Assembly (NCBI GenBank): GCA_019310865.1
Contig: JAFDDL010000184.1
Location: 1-8,519 of the forward strand
Direction: 5' to 3'
Source of the DNA: Deltaproteobacteria bacterium
GTDB lineage: Bacteria; Desulfobacterota; Desulfobacteria; Desulfobacterales; JAFDDL01
Length of the DNA: 8,519 nt
The notes beneath the pieces are model-generated. The model worked only from the letters and a program-made list of their open reading frames with translations. It did no database searches and was not told the origin of the DNA. The translations under genes were made by a program, and so were the position numbers. Each line of letters starts with the position of its first letter. Position 1 is the stretch's first letter. Below are positions 6,809 through 8,519 of the stretch, piece by piece.

Positions 6809-7059
6809 GAACCAGTTTCAAAACAGCTGACAAAGAAATCGCCATCGACTTGCAGTTTTACGATGTGGTGTTCGCATATTTAACGGGGAAACGGTATCCG
6901 GAATTGCCACAGCCATTGAGACATTTTCAAAACGTTCAAGTTCGGTTCAGATCAAGGCGGACAAAAATTTTAACCACAGGCATACATTGAGTATTCCGAG
7001 GATTAAAATTTTTGTCCAACACAGATATGGGCCGAAATGGGGCGTTTTGAAACTGGCTC
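6809..7059. repeat. MITE-like palindromic intergenic element with terminal inverted repeats
   Basis: The ends are inverted repeats: GAACCAGTTTCAAAAC (6809-6824) and GTTTTGAAACTGGCTC (7044-7059), 15 of 16 complementary, with a perfect 13-base core. A third copy, CATTTTCAAAAC (6922-6933), is direct to the left end (11 of 12) and can also pair with the right end. From that copy inward the sequence is an imperfect palindrome (about 6925-7052) centred on a long hairpin. The two flanks of that hairpin have nearly equal length (24 and 25 bases) and share complementary TTCGG/CCGAA at matching positions. The trinucleotide CAA flanks both ends (6806-6808 and 7060-7062), a possible but weak target duplication. 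There is no transposase and no convincing gene inside, which fits a non-autonomous element. The name MITE is inference; the repeats are directly visible. Confidence 0.6.
6959..7017. repeat. Long perfect-arm hairpin in the centre of the element
   Basis: GGACAAAAATTTTAA (6959-6973) and TTAAAATTTTTGTCC (7003-7017) are perfect 15-base inverted arms. The 29 bases between them continue the stem imperfectly: GGCATAC (6979-6985) and GTATTCC (6991-6997) pair with one mismatch around the loop ATTGA, and CC/GG pairs flank them. In RNA this would be a ~59-base stem-loop on either strand. No T-run follows on either strand, so it is not a standard terminator. Confidence 0.85.
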
Positions 7060-7072
7060 CAATTGATCTCTT

Positions 7073-7993
7073 TTAAAAATTCACCTGATCCAATCCCTTT
7101 AGTCCGAGAATCTGACGGGCCTCGTCCGGCGAGGCGGGTTCGGTGCCAAGCTCCCGGGCGATCCGGACGATCTTTTCCACCTGTTCGGCGTTGCTTTTCG
7201 CCAGGCGGCCTTTTTCAATATAGAGGCTGTCCTCCATCCCGACCCGTACGTTGCCGCCCATGACAAGGGAACCGGTGCAAATGGGCATCTGGGCCCGCCC
7301 GGCGGCACATACGGACCAATTGAAATCGCCCAACAGGTCCTTTGCCGTTCGGTGCAGGAAAACAAGATTGTCCAGGGTGGCCGGTATGCCGCCCAGGATA
7401 CCCATGACAAACTGGATGTAGACGGGCGCATCGAGATGCCCCTCGCTTATCATGTAGGCTGCGTTATTGATCATCCCCACATCGTATATCTCCAGTTCGG
7501 GTTTGGTGTTGCATTCCTTGAAGGCCCGACTGAATTCCTTCATGGTCTTGAAGGTATTGGTGAAAACGTTTTCCTCGGTGGAGGCCAGCAGCTGAGTTTC
7601 CCAGTCAAATTGCCACTGGTCGTATTTTTTAGCGAGGCCGAATAAACCAAAGTTAAGAGACCCAAAATTAAAGCTGCCGAGCTCCGGGTTGAAACGGGTC
7701 ACCGTCGACAGACGCTGTTCCGTAGTCATTCCCGGGGCGCCGCCGGTGGTCAAACACAGAATCATGTCGCAGCGGGATTTAACATCCGAGACCACCTCCT
7801 CGTAGAGTTCCAGCGAGGGGGCGGGCATCCCGGTTTCCGGGTTTCTGACATGGATATGGGCCACCGCAGCGCCGGCCTCGTGCGCCCGGACCGCCTCGTC
7901 GGCGATCTGCTTGGGGGTAATGGGCAAATGGGGACTCATGGTTGGGGTATGGATGGCACCGGTGATGGCGGCCGTAATGACGGTTTTGGACAT
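7073..7993 (-). CDS. BKACE family enzyme (DUF849, 3-keto-5-aminohexanoate cleavage-type)
   Basis: Enzymes of this family are Zn-dependent and condense a beta-keto acid with acetyl-CoA, giving acetoacetate and a new acyl-CoA. The product has 306 residues, a usual length, and a TIM-barrel pattern. Visible landmarks are the N-terminal I-T-A-A-I-T-G-A (6-13), the metal ligands His46 and His48 in A-H-I-H-V-R, L-T-T-G-G-A-P-G-M-T (81-90), and R-V-G-M-E-D (250-255). In that last motif Arg250, Glu254 and Asp255 match the Arg/Glu/Asp active-site set of the Cloacimonas Kce enzyme (Glu as third Zn ligand). Start ATG 7993 is preceded by AGGTG with a 5-base spacer. It lies 66 bases downstream of the UroD-family gene on the same strand, likely one operon. 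The substrate is not readable: lysine-fermentation intermediate, dehydrocarnitine or another beta-keto acid are all possible. Confidence 0.92.
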   Translation of the reverse strand: MSKTVITAAITGAIHTPTMSPHLPITPKQIADEAVRAHEAGAAVAHIHVRNPETGMPAPSLELYEEVVSDVKSRCDMILCLTTGGAPGMTTEQRLSTVTRFNPELGSFNFGSLNFGLFGLAKKYDQWQFDWETQLLASTEENVFTNTFKTMKEFSRAFKECNTKPELEIYDVGMINNAAYMISEGHLDAPVYIQFVMGILGGIPATLDNLVFLHRTAKDLLGDFNWSVCAAGRAQMPICTGSLVMGGNVRVGMEDSLYIEKGRLAKSNAEQVEKIVRIARELGTEPASPDEARQILGLKGLDQVNF

Positions 7994-8059
7994 TTATTCA
8001 CCTATCTGATTTTTTGTATGGGACGGGTATGAATGGCAGGGTCATTCAGACCGCAGCCT

Positions 8060-8519
8060 TTAATCCAGCGCCAGGGGATACTGTCCGAACTCCTGGATGG
8101 CCTTGACCATGGTGACGTAGTTTTCCGGTTTCACGCCGGAGTGAATCGAATTGCTCGACATGCAGATGTAGCCACCGCCGCTGCCGGCCTTTCGGATGCA
8201 GTCCTTGACCTCCCGGCGAACTTCTTCCGTGCTTCCCCAGCTCAGAGTCGGACCGCAGTTGACGTTACCGGCCAGGCAGATCTTGTCACCGTACGCCTGT
8301 TTGACTTTGGCCAATTCCATACCGGCAATGGGATCAATGGGATGCAGGCCGTTGATTCCGGTTTCAACGAGCAGGTCGAGGATCTTCCAGATTTTTCCAT
8401 CCGTATGCTTGAGCACCGGAATGTTCATGCTGTGGGCCAGTTCAACCTGCTTTTTCAAAGCGGGGACCATGAACCGAGCCGTATGGGCAGGAGACATGAA
8501 TGGACCCTTTGTCATGGCC
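8060..8519 (-). CDS. Uroporphyrinogen decarboxylase family protein (MtaA-like), C-terminal part
   Basis: This is the C-terminal ~153 residues of a UroD/MtaA-family protein; the frame is open to the window edge, so the Met at 8515 is internal and the start lies outside. Counted from that Met, typical family segments are F-M-S-P (6-9), V-L-K-H-T-D-G (34-40), G-I-N-G-L-H-P-I-D-P-I-A-G-M (53-66), A-Y-G-D-K-I-C-L-A-G-N-V-N-C (74-87), and the C-terminal S-S-N-S-I-H-S-G-V-K-P-E-N-Y. MtaA-type corrinoid:CoM methyltransferases use an H-x-C...C zinc site; here H37-x-D39 replaces H-x-C while Cys87 is present. A haem-biosynthesis HemE role is unlikely given this sequence type and the BKACE neighbour. A methyl-transfer or corrinoid-linked role is more plausible, as inference from the family. 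No terminator is seen between this gene and the BKACE gene. Confidence 0.85.
   Translation of the reverse strand, partial: AMTKGPFMSPAHTARFMVPALKKQVELAHSMNIPVLKHTDGKIWKILDLLVETGINGLHPIDPIAGMELAKVKQAYGDKICLAGNVNCGPTLSWGSTEEVRREVKDCIRKAGSGGGYICMSSNSIHSGVKPENYVTMVKAIQEFGQYPLALD

Noticed and set aside
8020..8059. Possible terminator between the UroD-family and BKACE genes
   Set aside because: No stem with a T-run could be found in the 66-base gap; the genes are treated as one transcript.

Overview
The window looks like part of a chromosome from an anaerobic Desulfobacterota (Deltaproteobacteria) organism of the Desulfobacterales type. This is an inference from gene content: a Pst-type transporter, a DeaD/CsdA-like helicase, and a BKACE-family enzyme beside a uroporphyrinogen-decarboxylase-family methyltransferase-like gene. 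No rRNA or other phylogenetic marker is present. There is no tRNA, rRNA, CRISPR array, transposase or phage gene.

Positions 1-3354 (+ strand) hold a compact phosphate-type ABC transporter operon: substrate-binding protein (5' end outside the window), permease PstC, permease PstA and ATPase PstB. The first three genes are joined by 4-base ATGA/GTGA overlaps. pstB follows after 32 bases, and an intrinsic terminator closes the operon at 3327-3354. No phoU or two-component regulator follows pstB. Positions 3355-3616 are non-coding.

Positions 3617-4864 hold two converging genes, a Nudix hydrolase of ADP-ribose-pyrophosphatase type (+) and a transglutaminase-like protein (-), whose 3' ends overlap by 15 bases. 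The TGase-like gene lies 77 bases downstream of a DEAD-box RNA helicase gene (4942-6648, -) with a C-terminal DbpA-type RNA-binding domain. A strong intrinsic terminator pointing towards the helicase lies in its 5' leader, 57 bases before the start codon. A candidate promoter lies upstream of that terminator, so the leader may act as an attenuator.

Positions 6809-7059 are the most unusual stretch: a roughly 250-base non-coding element with 16-base terminal inverted repeats (one mismatch), a third internal copy of the repeat, and a long central hairpin with perfect 15-base arms. It looks like a MITE or a large palindromic intergenic repeat, inserted between the helicase promoter and the gene on its other side.

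Positions 7073-8519 (- strand) hold a two-gene unit: a uroporphyrinogen-decarboxylase (MtaA-like) family gene, cut by the window edge, followed by a BKACE (beta-keto acid cleavage enzyme) gene. The pairing suggests anaerobic catabolism of a small methylated or beta-keto compound, for example a quaternary amine, but the substrate cannot be read from the sequence.
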